Positions 14,500 to 23,966 of a stretch of 42,444 bases of DNA are shown piece by piece. Where the stretch lies: positions 1-42,444 of the forward strand of contig JAUWSL010000003.1 in NCBI GenBank assembly GCA_030610085.1, written 5' to 3'. A program made the translations under genes and the position numbers. The stretch's first letter is position 1. Every line of letters starts with the position of its first letter. Below the pieces are notes generated by a model, which had not been told where the DNA came from, did no database searches, and saw only the letters and a list, made by a program, of their open reading frames with translations. The DNA comes from Candidatus Aegiribacteria sp. Its GTDB lineage: Bacteria; Fermentibacterota; Fermentibacteria; Fermentibacterales; JCC-6.

Positions 14500-17250
14500 A
14501 TGACGATTTTCCGGGAGAACAATATGCCATCAGTAGATAATACTGACAGAAAAACAGACATCACTGCGAATCCAAAGGATAAGCGTGACCTCAGCGGACC
14601 GACCCTCAGTACAATTCTTAGGCTTAGCGAAGAGATTGTGCTTGTGCTGGATAAGAACGGCATAGTGATCGAAGCAAGCAAACGGGTTGAAGAGTTATTG
14701 GAGATGCCCAGGGAAGATATAATCGGTAAGCTGTCCTGGACTGACTATATCTCCGAAGAAGATATAAAGCGTGCCACCGGCTATTTCGTTGACAGAATGA
14801 AGGGAACGGGTAACCCGCCTTCCACTTATACTCTCGGTGTGACGCTTCCCGGGCAGGAATCCCGACTGATGCGTGTGAATGTGGATTTCATTCCCGGATC
14901 CGGGAACAGGGTTGTCATAATGAAGAATCTGTCTGACATTGTCTTTGAGCAGGAGAAAGCATCTGAGAACAAAGTAAGATACCGCGCAGTAGTAGAAAAT
15001 ACGCAGGACGGGATACTTATATGTACAAAAGATAGAATTCTCTTCGCTAACAACAGTTTCTCCAGGATGACAGGTCTATCAAAAGAGGAACTCTTCACCC
15101 TCTCTCCTGTGGATTTCTTCCCGAAAACTGACTTGAAGAAAATAGAATCCCTGTTTCTTGAATCCGGGAACTGTAAACAGGAAGCAACGGGTTTTGAAAT
15201 CAGAATAAAACTGAAGAAAGGATTCCTGCACGCTGAACTCTTCTCAATACCCATGGCTTACCAGGATAAAGAGGCGGTTTTCATTTCATTAAGGGACCTG
15301 ACACAATGGAAAGATACCGAGAAGAAACTCAATGAAAGCCACAAGCTCATGAAAGCTGTAGTAGATAACTCTCCGCTGGGCATCTCTGTGCATGACAGGA
15401 ACGGTACCCTGCTCATGGCTAACGCTTCATGGCGCGCCATCTGGAACAAGAGTATTGAAGAAATGAAGGAGAATATGGTGCCGCGCACCGAACTGCGCAT
15501 GGATAAGAAGGATTCCTACCTTGGTGAATACATCGATGAAGTTGAGGCGGTCTACAGAAAAGGTGGTGAGCTGTACATTCCAAAGCTGGAAATTTCCAAT
15601 CCTTCCCATAGAGGGGCTGATTTCATCTCCCATCACTTCTACGCCCTCAAGGATGATAATGGTGAAGTGGACAAGGTGGTTATCCTCACGCTTGATCTTA
15701 CGGAATCGATGAAGACTCTGGGTGAATTGATGGAAACCAGGATTCAATACAAAGAATTGACAGGAAATATACCCGTAGCTGTATACAGAACCACACTTGG
15801 GTTTGGAGGTAAAATAGTATTCTCCAATCCTGAAATGAACAGGATGTTCTTTGGAGAAGAAACCGGCAACTTTGATGGTGTTTCGGTCAAAGACCTCTAC
15901 GCAGATCCATCCGGAAGAAAAGAATTTATAGACAGTCTTAAGGAAAATAATGAAGTCCGAGGTTTTGAAGCTGAGCTGAAAAGAACGAACGGATCAACTT
16001 TCCTTGCATCCATTACTGGACGAAAAGTAACATCGTTTGATGGGAAAGAAGAATACATCGAGGGGATAATAAGGGATATTACAGATCAGCGCCGCATAGA
16101 GGAAGAGCTTCAGAGGATGGATCATCTGGAATCCATAGGAACTCTTGCCGGCGGTATTGCGCATGATTTCAACAATCTGCTCATGGCAATACAGGGGAAC
16201 ATTTCCCTGGCGCTGAATGAGGAGGATCTATCCAAACTCACCATGCGTCTTGGGGAGGCGGAAGCTTCAATTGAAGGAGCTTCGATCCTTACACGACAAC
16301 TTCTGACATTTGCAAGGGGAGGGGTTCCCCTGAAGATATCACTTGACGTTGCGTCATTGATACGGGAATCTGTTCTCTTTTCGCTCAGGGGTTCCGGTGT
16401 TGGAGTAGTATTCGACTTTGAGGATGGTCTGACAAATATAGAAGCCGACAGGGAACAGATAGCTCAGGTTATCCATAATATGATGCTGAACTCCGTTCAG
16501 GCCATGATCGACGGCGGAAGGATTACCGTGAGCTGCAGTAATGCTGAGCTGACAGTTGATTCGGATACCAATCTGGAGACGGGGGAATATGTAAAGATTT
16601 CTATAAAGGATACCGGGATAGGGATCCCGCCCGATGAGCTGAAAAAGATATTCAACCCGTATTTTACAACAAAGCCCGATGGATCAGGCCTGGGGCTTTC
16701 CACAAGTTATTCAATAGTATCAAGACATTCCGGAACCATAAATGCCTACTCTGAAGAGGGCAGAGGAACCGAGTTCGTGATATATCTTCCCACCACCGAC
16801 AGAGAGGGGAAGATAACTGTTCCCGAAGACATATCCGAAAGTGTGGACGTCTCTGTAAAGGCAAGTATACTTATTATGGATGATAACCCCCGTGTAAGGG
16901 ATGTTCTTGCGGGGATGCTGGACGTTCTCGGGCACGATGTCACCGAGTCCGCCGATGGAGCCGAAGCCATTGAGCTGTACCAGGAGAGATTCTCATCCGG
17001 AGAACCCTTCGATGCCGTGATCATGGATCTTACCATTCCCGGAGGCATGGGGGGGGAAGTGGCTATTGAGAAGCTCCAGAAGATAGATCCTGACGTAAGG
17101 GCTATCGTTTCCAGCGGTTATGCCAGTAATACGGTACTGTCCAACTACACCGATCACGGATTCAGTGGAAGACTCCTCAAACCATTCAGGATCTCAACTC
17201 TCAAAAAAGAACTCAATACGGTTCTGACCCGGGATAGAAGAACCCGTTAA
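14500..17250 (+). CDS. Multi-PAS hybrid histidine kinase with C-terminal receiver domain
   Basis: PAS segments; H-box 'LESIGTLAGGIAHDFNNLLMAIQGNISLAL'; HATPase 'DTGIGIPPDELKKIFNPYFTTKPDGSGLGLSTSYSIV'; receiver 'ILIMDDNPRVRDVLAGML...DAVIMDLTIPGGMGG...LLKPF'. Confidence 0.95.
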   Translation: MTIFRENNMPSVDNTDRKTDITANPKDKRDLSGPTLSTILRLSEEIVLVLDKNGIVIEASKRVEELLEMPREDIIGKLSWTDYISEEDIKRATGYFVDRMKGTGNPPSTYTLGVTLPGQESRLMRVNVDFIPGSGNRVVIMKNLSDIVFEQEKASENKVRYRAVVENTQDGILICTKDRILFANNSFSRMTGLSKEELFTLSPVDFFPKTDLKKIESLFLESGNCKQEATGFEIRIKLKKGFLHAELFSIPMAYQDKEAVFISLRDLTQWKDTEKKLNESHKLMKAVVDNSPLGISVHDRNGTLLMANASWRAIWNKSIEEMKENMVPRTELRMDKKDSYLGEYIDEVEAVYRKGGELYIPKLEISNPSHRGADFISHHFYALKDDNGEVDKVVILTLDLTESMKTLGELMETRIQYKELTGNIPVAVYRTTLGFGGKIVFSNPEMNRMFFGEETGNFDGVSVKDLYADPSGRKEFIDSLKENNEVRGFEAELKRTNGSTFLASITGRKVTSFDGKEEYIEGIIRDITDQRRIEEELQRMDHLESIGTLAGGIAHDFNNLLMAIQGNISLALNEEDLSKLTMRLGEAEASIEGASILTRQLLTFARGGVPLKISLDVASLIRESVLFSLRGSGVGVVFDFEDGLTNIEADREQIAQVIHNMMLNSVQAMIDGGRITVSCSNAELTVDSDTNLETGEYVKISIKDTGIGIPPDELKKIFNPYFTTKPDGSGLGLSTSYSIVSRHSGTINAYSEEGRGTEFVIYLPTTDREGKITVPEDISESVDVSVKASILIMDDNPRVRDVLAGMLDVLGHDVTESADGAEAIELYQERFSSGEPFDAVIMDLTIPGGMGGEVAIEKLQKIDPDVRAIVSSGYASNTVLSNYTDHGFSGRLLKPFRISTLKKELNTVLTRDRRTR

Positions 17251-17279
17251 CCGGAAACCTTCTTTTGGAGAAATGCAGG

Positions 17280-18626
17280 ATGAAGGCGTTCAAGGCGTAC
17301 GATATCAGAGGAGTATACGGCAGGGACTTTGATGGAGAAACCGTCTACAGGATAGGCTTCTTCCTTCCAGAACTCCTTGAAACGAATAAGATTCTTGTGG
17401 GTTATGACTGCAGGGTATCCACCCCGGATGTTTACAGTCACCTTGTTCAGGGTATCACCGATGCCGGAGCGGATGTTTACGACATCGGTTACGCAACAAC
17501 GCCAATGGTCTACTTCGCTACAGCAACACACGGATTTCAGGCGTCTGTACAAATCACTGCATCCCATAATCCGGCTGAATACAACGGCCTGAAAATATCC
17601 CGCTCGAAAGCCCTTCCTGTAGGATACGACACCGGTTTGAGAGAACTTGAGAGAATGGTTGAAAAAAACGGTGTGCATCCTGCTGTGCTCAAGGGAGAAA
17701 CTAAAGAGCTTTCATCTATCAAGGAGGAATACATCACTTTTCTTGATAAATTCAGAGGGGATTACTCAAATCTGAATTTCGGGATCGACTGTTCCAACGG
17801 AATGGCTTCCCTGCTTGTCAGGGATGTCTTCGGTGATGAACCGGAGTACCTTTACAGCAGGATGGACGGTTCCTTCCCCAACCATTCGCCCAACCCGCTT
17901 GATGAAAGAAATACAGCCGATCTGAAAAGACTCGTCATGGATGCGGGGCTCGATGCCGGTGTGATTTTCGACGGCGATGGAGACAGGGTGATGTTCATCG
18001 ATGAAAGGGGAAGATTCGTGCGGCCCGACCTGATCACAGGAGTTCTCGGGATCAGCTTCCTTAAAGAGGAAACTGGCAGAGTACTGCACGATATAAGGAC
18101 CTCAAGGGGAGTCATCGAATTCATAGAGAAGCTGGGAGGCAGGCCTTTCATGTGGAAGGTGGGACATTCCCATGCGAAGCTGAAAATGCGTGAGTTGAAT
18201 GCAATTTACGGCGGAGAACTGGCCGGGCATTACTATTTCAGAGATTTCTACAACTGCGATTCAGGGATGCTGGCCGCGATTCTCGTTTTGAATATTCTTT
18301 CGGAAATCAAAAAGAAGGGCAGCATGTTCTCCCGGCTTATCGATTCCATTAATGCATACTCAAATTCGGGTGAGATCAACTTCCGGATAGATGATAAGAA
18401 ATCTGTAATGAACAGTATAAAAGATTACTTCACCGGATTGGAAAACCCCGTTGCTTTCTATGATTTCGACGGATACAGGATAGAATTCCCGCAATGGTGG
18501 TTCAATATCCGCCCTTCGAATACAGAACCTTATCTGAGACTTGTTGCCGAAGCCGAAACTCAGGAACTTCTGGAAGAAAAACTTGAGAAGATAAGAGAAC
18601 TAGCCGGGGGAAACGAACAGACGTAA
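17280..18626 (+). CDS. Phosphomannomutase/phosphoglucomutase family
   Basis: 'MKAFKAYDIRGVYG', 'ITASHNPAEYNGLKI', 'FDGDGDRVMFIDERG', 'GGELAGHYYFRDFYNCDSGMLA', 'RPSNTEPYLRL'. Confidence 0.95.
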   Translation: MKAFKAYDIRGVYGRDFDGETVYRIGFFLPELLETNKILVGYDCRVSTPDVYSHLVQGITDAGADVYDIGYATTPMVYFATATHGFQASVQITASHNPAEYNGLKISRSKALPVGYDTGLRELERMVEKNGVHPAVLKGETKELSSIKEEYITFLDKFRGDYSNLNFGIDCSNGMASLLVRDVFGDEPEYLYSRMDGSFPNHSPNPLDERNTADLKRLVMDAGLDAGVIFDGDGDRVMFIDERGRFVRPDLITGVLGISFLKEETGRVLHDIRTSRGVIEFIEKLGGRPFMWKVGHSHAKLKMRELNAIYGGELAGHYYFRDFYNCDSGMLAAILVLNILSEIKKKGSMFSRLIDSINAYSNSGEINFRIDDKKSVMNSIKDYFTGLENPVAFYDFDGYRIEFPQWWFNIRPSNTEPYLRLVAEAETQELLEEKLEKIRELAGGNEQT

Positions 18627-18634
18627 CCCCCGGC
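18603..18634. terminator. Candidate hairpin between convergent genes (GCCGGGGG/CCCCCGGC)
   Basis: GCCGGGGG (18603-18610), 16-nt loop containing the phosphomannomutase TAA stop, CCCCCGGC (18627-18634); no strong U-tract. Confidence 0.45.
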
Positions 18635-18644
18635 AATTCTATCT

Positions 18645-20261
18645 CTATCGGACGAGAATCACTTTCCTTGATACCGTTGAATCACGAGACCATATCCTCA
18701 CGAAGTAGACTCCCGCAGTCACACTGTTTCCATTGTTGTCCATTCCCGCCCAGGACACGGTATGAACTCCGGCTGCGAATGTTTCCGATGTGATCGATTG
18801 TATCTGCCTTCCGGAAAGATCGTAAACGGAAATATTCACCTCTCCTGCTTCTGCAAGAGTAAAGGGAACTGTAACCATAGAAGAGAAGGGGTTAGGATAA
18901 ACAGGGCCCACTGATAGAGGCTGCATTGCTGTCTCATTCCCCCCGGAAATTGAAGTTCCTGGTGGATTGGTCAGCGCTTTTACGCAGAAATTGCCAGTCG
19001 TGCATATAGTTGTAAAATCGACCCAGGATGAACCGTCAAGGAAATAGCTCTGCCCCGGGTCGGCGCTTGATTCTACGATGGTTCTGGATGAAGCGCCTAG
19101 AAGAACCGGCACATCTGATGTGCAGTCAAAGGGTTGCCCTCCCTCATCCAGCTGAAGGTAGACATGGAAATCGTCTCCTTCGCTGAGCGGTACGGGGCTG
19201 GGAAGATTAACAGTGTGAAATCCCGTACAAAGAGCCGTTCCGGTAACGGATGCAAGCTCATCGGAAAGCTGTCCGCCGGAGAAAGTTCCGTAGACCTTTA
19301 CTGTATAATCGACTCCGTCCTCAACCGTGAAGAAGCTCAGAGCCTGCAGATCTTCATCCTGTTCAGATGTAAATGTATTGAATACTTCCATTGCGGTAGT
19401 AAGAGTATCACGCCAGCCGTGATAATCGTGGTAGTAAATGTTATCGTATTGCTGGAACTCAACATCACGAAGGGATACGGCTCCCATGGTCGGGTTCTGG
19501 CAGGAATGCTTGTCGTAATAGGAGATCCAGAAGTAACCGTTTATTCCCCAACTCGCTCCCCAGCTGTTCTTGCAGATCCAGGCACCCGGTTGGGGAGCCT
19601 GTGTCACTCTTGAATCGTCCCAGCCTACTATTGAGATCGCATGGTTCGGATCCACTGAACTCGATGGCGGCTGATAGTGTTCGTACTGACTGTTCATGAA
19701 TGAGCTGCTGTAGCACATGCAGGTCCCCATTACGCCGTAATCCATTATGGCCTGCTTGATGACATCGATATTCTCCAGGTTGGCTCCGGCCATGTACCAG
19801 ATTATCTCCCTGGGGTAGTAATAGTGGTACGATTCAAGGTATCTATCCGGAGCGGTTGTATAGGACTGCCCGTCAATATTCCGTACAGCGCCCTCTCCCC
19901 GCGTAAGGTATGCTGAGGTTACGAGGTAATCTCCACCCTGGTGTACTTCAAGCCCGCCTCCTGTAGGAGGGTCTGTGTCATCGTTGTTGAACTGGTTGAA
20001 GCCGTTCCACCAGTCGAGGTGGTATTCGGCCAGATCCGGCTCTCCGATTTCACCCTGAGCCGCCCATTCTCCAGTCATGAGCAGGTTGCCCTCGATCGAA
20101 GACATCGCCCCGAAAGTCCAGCAGGTTCCGCCCTGCTGGCTTTTGACAGAAGTTACGTAGTTCACTCCCCCAACGTCACGAAGATCGTAAGTTGATGGCG
20201 GGTCAGCCAATACGATTGCAACTGTGAATAAAATAGTAATCGTAAGCAGGAACTTTCTCAT
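18645..20261 (-). CDS. Secreted papain-like (C1A) cysteine protease with C-terminal sorting-type domain
   Basis: Signal peptide; '[17 protein letters not shown]' (Cys), '[13 protein letters not shown]' (His), '[21 protein letters not shown]' (Asn); C-terminus '[34 protein letters not shown]...[11 protein letters not shown]'. Confidence 0.93.
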   Translation of the reverse strand: MRKFLLTITILFTVAIVLADPPSTYDLRDVGGVNYVTSVKSQQGGTCWTFGAMSSIEGNLLMTGEWAAQGEIGEPDLAEYHLDWWNGFNQFNNDDTDPPTGGGLEVHQGGDYLVTSAYLTRGEGAVRNIDGQSYTTAPDRYLESYHYYYPREIIWYMAGANLENIDVIKQAIMDYGVMGTCMCYSSSFMNSQYEHYQPPSSSVDPNHAISIVGWDDSRVTQAPQPGAWICKNSWGASWGINGYFWISYYDKHSCQNPTMGAVSLRDVEFQQYDNIYYHDYHGWRDTLTTAMEVFNTFTSEQDEDLQALSFFTVEDGVDYTVKVYGTFSGGQLSDELASVTGTALCTGFHTVNLPSPVPLSEGDDFHVYLQLDEGGQPFDCTSDVPVLLGASSRTIVESSADPGQSYFLDGSSWVDFTTICTTGNFCVKALTNPPGTSISGGNETAMQPLSVGPVYPNPFSSMVTVPFTLAEAGEVNISVYDLSGRQIQSITSETFAAGVHTVSWAGMDNNGNSVTAGVYFVRIWSRDSTVSRKVILVR

Positions 20262-20375
20262 AATAACCTCCAGTGGGAATAGTATTGTTTAACTGCTTCG
20301 TCAGAATAAACATAAGAATAGGAAATCGTTCCACTGACAATGTTTTCATTGCAGCTTAAGGTCAAGGAGCATAAT

Positions 20376-20447
20376 ATGATGATTCTGTCATGTATTTGGG
20401 CTTATTCATTATATTATTCTTATATTCCATGTTGTGAAAACGAATAG
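20376..20447 (+). CDS. Possible 23-aa peptide ORF upstream of tldD
   Basis: My translation: MMILSCIWAYSLYYSYIPCCENE*; AAGGAG 6 nt upstream of ATG. Too short to support by composition. Confidence 0.25.
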   Translation: MMILSCIWAYSLYYSYIPCCENE

Positions 20448-20479
20448 AAATTTCCATTCTGGATTTTTTGAAGGGAGTA

Positions 20480-21847
20480 ATGATGCTTGACAGACTCAGG
20501 TCAATGATAAGCGGTGTTGAAGTCGATTTCATCGATATACGGTACGAGATCAAGACGGAGACCGGGATAGGTTTTGCCGGCAGGGAAATTAAAAGCGTCG
20601 GTTCGAACAGAACTGATGGATATGTTATCCGCGTTGGTAAGAAGGGCGGTTTTTCCTCGGCAACAGTAACAAAAGAGGAAGATGTTCCGCGTGCGATACA
20701 GCTTGCTGTTGAGGGGGCGGAAACCATAATCTCAACCGGGGGAAAAAGGTCTGCCCTGGCTGATGTGCCTGTTGTAAGGAAGACAGTCGAGCTCGTTCTG
20801 GAAGGAGACCCCAGAAAGATCAGTATCGATGATAAGATAGAACTTACCAGAAAGTACAACGATCTCATGCTGGAACAGCCCCAGATAGAGACCACTAACC
20901 TTGGCTATGCTGAAGTAGGCAGAGAAAAACATTATGTAAACTCGGAGGGAACTGCCGTTTCTGAAGAGATACTGACAACGAATATTTCCGGAGAAGTAAT
21001 AGCCAAGCGCGGCAGCCTCGTTCAAAACATCCGTGTATCCATCGGAGGAGCCGACGGGTACAACAAGCTGCTGAACAGGGAAGATGTCTTCCTGAAAAGG
21101 GCGCAGATCGCCGGGCAGCTCCTGGACGCGGACCCTGTGAAAGGCGGCACCTATAATGTAATACTCAGCCCTATGTTAGCCGGAGTTTTCACCCACGAAG
21201 CCTTCGGTCATTTCAGCGAGGCTGATATAATAGAGGACAATCCCTCCCTCAGAGAAAAAATGTCATTGGGTGAGAAGCTTGGTTCCGATGAAATAACAAT
21301 CGTAGCTGACTCCACAATGAACAACCAGATAGGCTATTACGTATACGATGACGAGGGTGTAGCTGTAAAACCTGTCACCCTTATGGACAGAGGGGTTCTG
21401 ACAGGAAGGCTCCATTCCCGAAGAACCGCCAGCGCTTTCGGAGAGCCGGTAAGCGGCCATACCGTTGCTGAGGATATGCGTTTCGAACCCATTGTCAGGA
21501 TGGGAACCATATACATTAAACCCGGCGAACGGAGTCTGGATGATCTTATTGCAGAACTGGGAGACGGGCTTTACCTCATAGACGGCAAGGGCGGCCAGAC
21601 AAGTGGAGAGAACTTCACTTTCGGCGCACAGTACGGATTCAAGGTCAAAGATGGCAGATTGGGTCCCATGATCCGTGACATCAACATAATGGGCAACCTT
21701 TTCTCGACCCTTCAGAACATAGAAGCGATAGGGAACGACATGGAACTCTCGGAGCGGGGCGGCTGCGGAAAGGGACAGCTCAATATCAAGTCCGCCCTGG
21801 GGGCACCCCATATTCTTGTCCGCAACATGGTAGTTGGAGGTGCTTAA
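20480..21847 (+). CDS. tldD: TldD-family metalloprotease
   Basis: 'GGTYNVILSPMLAGVFTHEAFGHFSEAD' (HExxxH type), 'ADSTMNNQIGYYVYDDEGVAVKPVTLMDRGVLTGRLHSRRTA'. RBS aaggga before ATGATG at 20480/20483. Confidence 0.95.
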   Translation: MMLDRLRSMISGVEVDFIDIRYEIKTETGIGFAGREIKSVGSNRTDGYVIRVGKKGGFSSATVTKEEDVPRAIQLAVEGAETIISTGGKRSALADVPVVRKTVELVLEGDPRKISIDDKIELTRKYNDLMLEQPQIETTNLGYAEVGREKHYVNSEGTAVSEEILTTNISGEVIAKRGSLVQNIRVSIGGADGYNKLLNREDVFLKRAQIAGQLLDADPVKGGTYNVILSPMLAGVFTHEAFGHFSEADIIEDNPSLREKMSLGEKLGSDEITIVADSTMNNQIGYYVYDDEGVAVKPVTLMDRGVLTGRLHSRRTASAFGEPVSGHTVAEDMRFEPIVRMGTIYIKPGERSLDDLIAELGDGLYLIDGKGGQTSGENFTFGAQYGFKVKDGRLGPMIRDINIMGNLFSTLQNIEAIGNDMELSERGGCGKGQLNIKSALGAPHILVRNMVVGGA

Positions 21848-21848
21848 T

Positions 21849-23159
21849 ATGAAAAAACTTCTGGATATAGCAGCGAAAGTATCCGATCAGGCGGAGGTTT
21901 TCTCGATCAGGAGCGATGACAGTTCCCTTGAGATGAGGAACGGGAAACCTACGGACGTGTCAGCGTCCATTCAATCGGGCTACGCCCTTAGAATCCTCAG
22001 GAACGGCAGAATTGGAACGGCTTATACAAAGAACCTCCTTGACAGGGAAGAGCTGGTGTCGAACGCTATGGATTCTCTGAAGGGAAAAGTTGAAGCCGGC
22101 TTCTCCTTCCCCGAGCCATCGGATTTGCCGGCATCATGGCTGCCGGACGAATCAGTTTCCGGAATGGGTTTCCACGACCTCCATTCCCGTTCCAGAAAAG
22201 CGCTTGATTATCTGAAACGAAAAGTTGAAGGACAGATTGACGTGTACTCCGGCAGGGAAGTCCAGGACACGGCTATCATGAATACCAGCGGCCTTGATGT
22301 CTCAAGAAAGAGCGCTTTCATGTATGTTTACACCTCCCTGCCGTTTCCCAACACTGAGACAGGTGTCCATAAATTCTACCAGAGCAGAAAACCCGGGGAT
22401 TTTCCCGAAAGCGAACTGGATAAACTTGTAGATTTGTACACCGCAGGCCTTCCCGAGGTGGACATACCGACCGGCAGAATGAAGGTAGTTTTCACACCTG
22501 ATACAATGTACACCATTCTGTGGAGGCTTTCTGTGGCGACAACGGGTAAATCCTTCTACAACAAAGTGTCACCTCTTCAGGGAAAGCGGGGTGAGAGGAT
22601 TCTCTCTGAGAAATTCACCCTTTACGGAGATCCCACAGATACTGAAGAGATCGATCAGCGTTTCTTCGACGACGAAGGGGTTCCTACGAAGAAGCATACG
22701 ATTTTCGAAGAAGGTGTCTTCAAAAACCTTATCCTTAACCTCGATTATGCCGATAAGCTCAGTGAAGAACCCACGGGGACAGGATATCGCGGAGGGATGT
22801 GGGGAGGGGAGACCGTATCGCTGGCTCCCGGCCCTTCACTTAACTGCAGCCGTGTCGCTCCGGGAAACGTTTCCTTTGAGGATATGATAAAAGGTATCGA
22901 CAGAGGGGTGCTGGTGTTTGGGGTTCTCGGCGCTCACTCCGGCAATATTCTCAATGGTGATTTTTCCGTGGGGCTGAATCCGGGGTTCTACGTTGAGAAC
23001 GGCGTGATAAAGGGAAGAGTCAAAGACGGGATGGTAGCGGGTAACGTTTATGATGTTCTGAAGAATATCGTATCCATAGAGAACCGCCTCCACGATTCTA
23101 CCTCGGGTGGCAAGTACCCGTCAATTCTGCTTGATGATGTCAGTGTAGCGGCGAAGTAA
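21849..23159 (+). CDS. pmbA: TldE/PmbA-family metalloprotease subunit
   Basis: 'MKKLLDIAAKVSDQAEVFSIRSDDSSLEMRNGK', 'DEEGVPTKKHTIFEEGVFKNLILNLDYA', C-terminal 'GAHSGNILNGDFSVGLNPGFYVENGVIKGRVKDGMVAGNVYDVLKNI'. Translational overlap with tldD if the upstream start at 21834 is used. Confidence 0.92.
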   Translation: MKKLLDIAAKVSDQAEVFSIRSDDSSLEMRNGKPTDVSASIQSGYALRILRNGRIGTAYTKNLLDREELVSNAMDSLKGKVEAGFSFPEPSDLPASWLPDESVSGMGFHDLHSRSRKALDYLKRKVEGQIDVYSGREVQDTAIMNTSGLDVSRKSAFMYVYTSLPFPNTETGVHKFYQSRKPGDFPESELDKLVDLYTAGLPEVDIPTGRMKVVFTPDTMYTILWRLSVATTGKSFYNKVSPLQGKRGERILSEKFTLYGDPTDTEEIDQRFFDDEGVPTKKHTIFEEGVFKNLILNLDYADKLSEEPTGTGYRGGMWGGETVSLAPGPSLNCSRVAPGNVSFEDMIKGIDRGVLVFGVLGAHSGNILNGDFSVGLNPGFYVENGVIKGRVKDGMVAGNVYDVLKNIVSIENRLHDSTSGGKYPSILLDDVSVAAK

Positions 23160-23186
23160 ACACCGCATTTCTCCGTTCGAACATCG

Positions 23187-23210
23187 GGCAGGCTTCGGCC
23201 TGCCTTTTTT
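23187..23210 (+). terminator. Rho-independent terminator
   Basis: GGCAGGC ttcg GCCTGCC followed by TTTTTT just downstream of tldE. Confidence 0.92.
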
Positions 23211-23230
23211 CTTACTTTGAATACTCCGAA

Positions 23231-23383
23231 ATGAAACTTCCGAATCTCTTCCTCTGGTTTCTGCAGACACTTCTCTTTTTCAGAATTCCATACAGGGGGC
23301 TGAAAAGGGACATGCCCGGAAGGATTTCATCGAACAAAATAACAAGCTATATTCGGGAAACTGACGAAGGGGGGTTCGCTTGA
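23231..23383 (+). CDS. Possible 50-aa basic/hydrophobic small protein overlapping the nitroreductase start
   Basis: My translation: MKLPNLFLWFLQTLLFFRIPYRGLKRDMPGRISSNKITSYIRETDEGGFA*; its TGA overlaps the downstream TTG (TTGA). No clear SD. Confidence 0.25.
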   Translation: MKLPNLFLWFLQTLLFFRIPYRGLKRDMPGRISSNKITSYIRETDEGGFA

Positions 23384-23955
23384 AGTTTCACGAGCTTGCA
23401 GAAGAAAACAGGTCAGTAAGAAGATTTCGGGAGACCGAAAGGATTACCGGGCAACAGCTGTTGACATTTATCGACGCATCCCGCCTTGCTCCCTGCGGGG
23501 CGAATCTCCAGCTTCTTCGCTTCACGCCGGTTACATCAGGAGAAAACTGCGCACGTATTTTCCCCGCACTCAGGTGGGCAGGTTACCTGGATGACTGGAA
23601 TGGCCCCGTAGAGGGGGAAAGACCCTCAGCCTACATTATCATTCACGCACCTGTCGGGGAGAGAGGTCATATTCCCGTGGATGTCGGTATTGCCGCCGCG
23701 TACATTGTACTTGCCGCAAGGGAATCCGGTTACGGTTCATGCATGATAATGAGTTTTGACGTTAACATGATCACTGAAGCTGCAGGCACTAAGGAGGGGT
23801 ATCACCCCTTTCTGGTGATCGCCCTTGGCAAGCCCGGAGAAGAAACGGTGCTTGAGGAGGCTGATGGAGACATCAGGTATTACAGAGACGCTAAGGACAG
23901 GCATCACGTTCCAAAGCTTGCTCTCCGGGAAATAATAGTGCCGGTAAAGGATTAA
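23380..23955 (+). CDS. Nitroreductase family protein
   Basis: 'MKFHELAEENRSVRRFRETERITGQQLLTFIDASRLAPCGANLQLLRF', 'DVGIAAAYIVLAARESGYGSCMI', 'VIALGKPGEE'. Confidence 0.9.
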   Translation: MKFHELAEENRSVRRFRETERITGQQLLTFIDASRLAPCGANLQLLRFTPVTSGENCARIFPALRWAGYLDDWNGPVEGERPSAYIIIHAPVGERGHIPVDVGIAAAYIVLAARESGYGSCMIMSFDVNMITEAAGTKEGYHPFLVIALGKPGEETVLEEADGDIRYYRDAKDRHHVPKLALREIIVPVKD

Positions 23956-23966
23956 CGGAGGAAGAT

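Noticed and set aside
21263-21811. 182-aa minus-strand ORF opposite tldD
   Set aside because: Antisense shadow of conserved TldD sequence.
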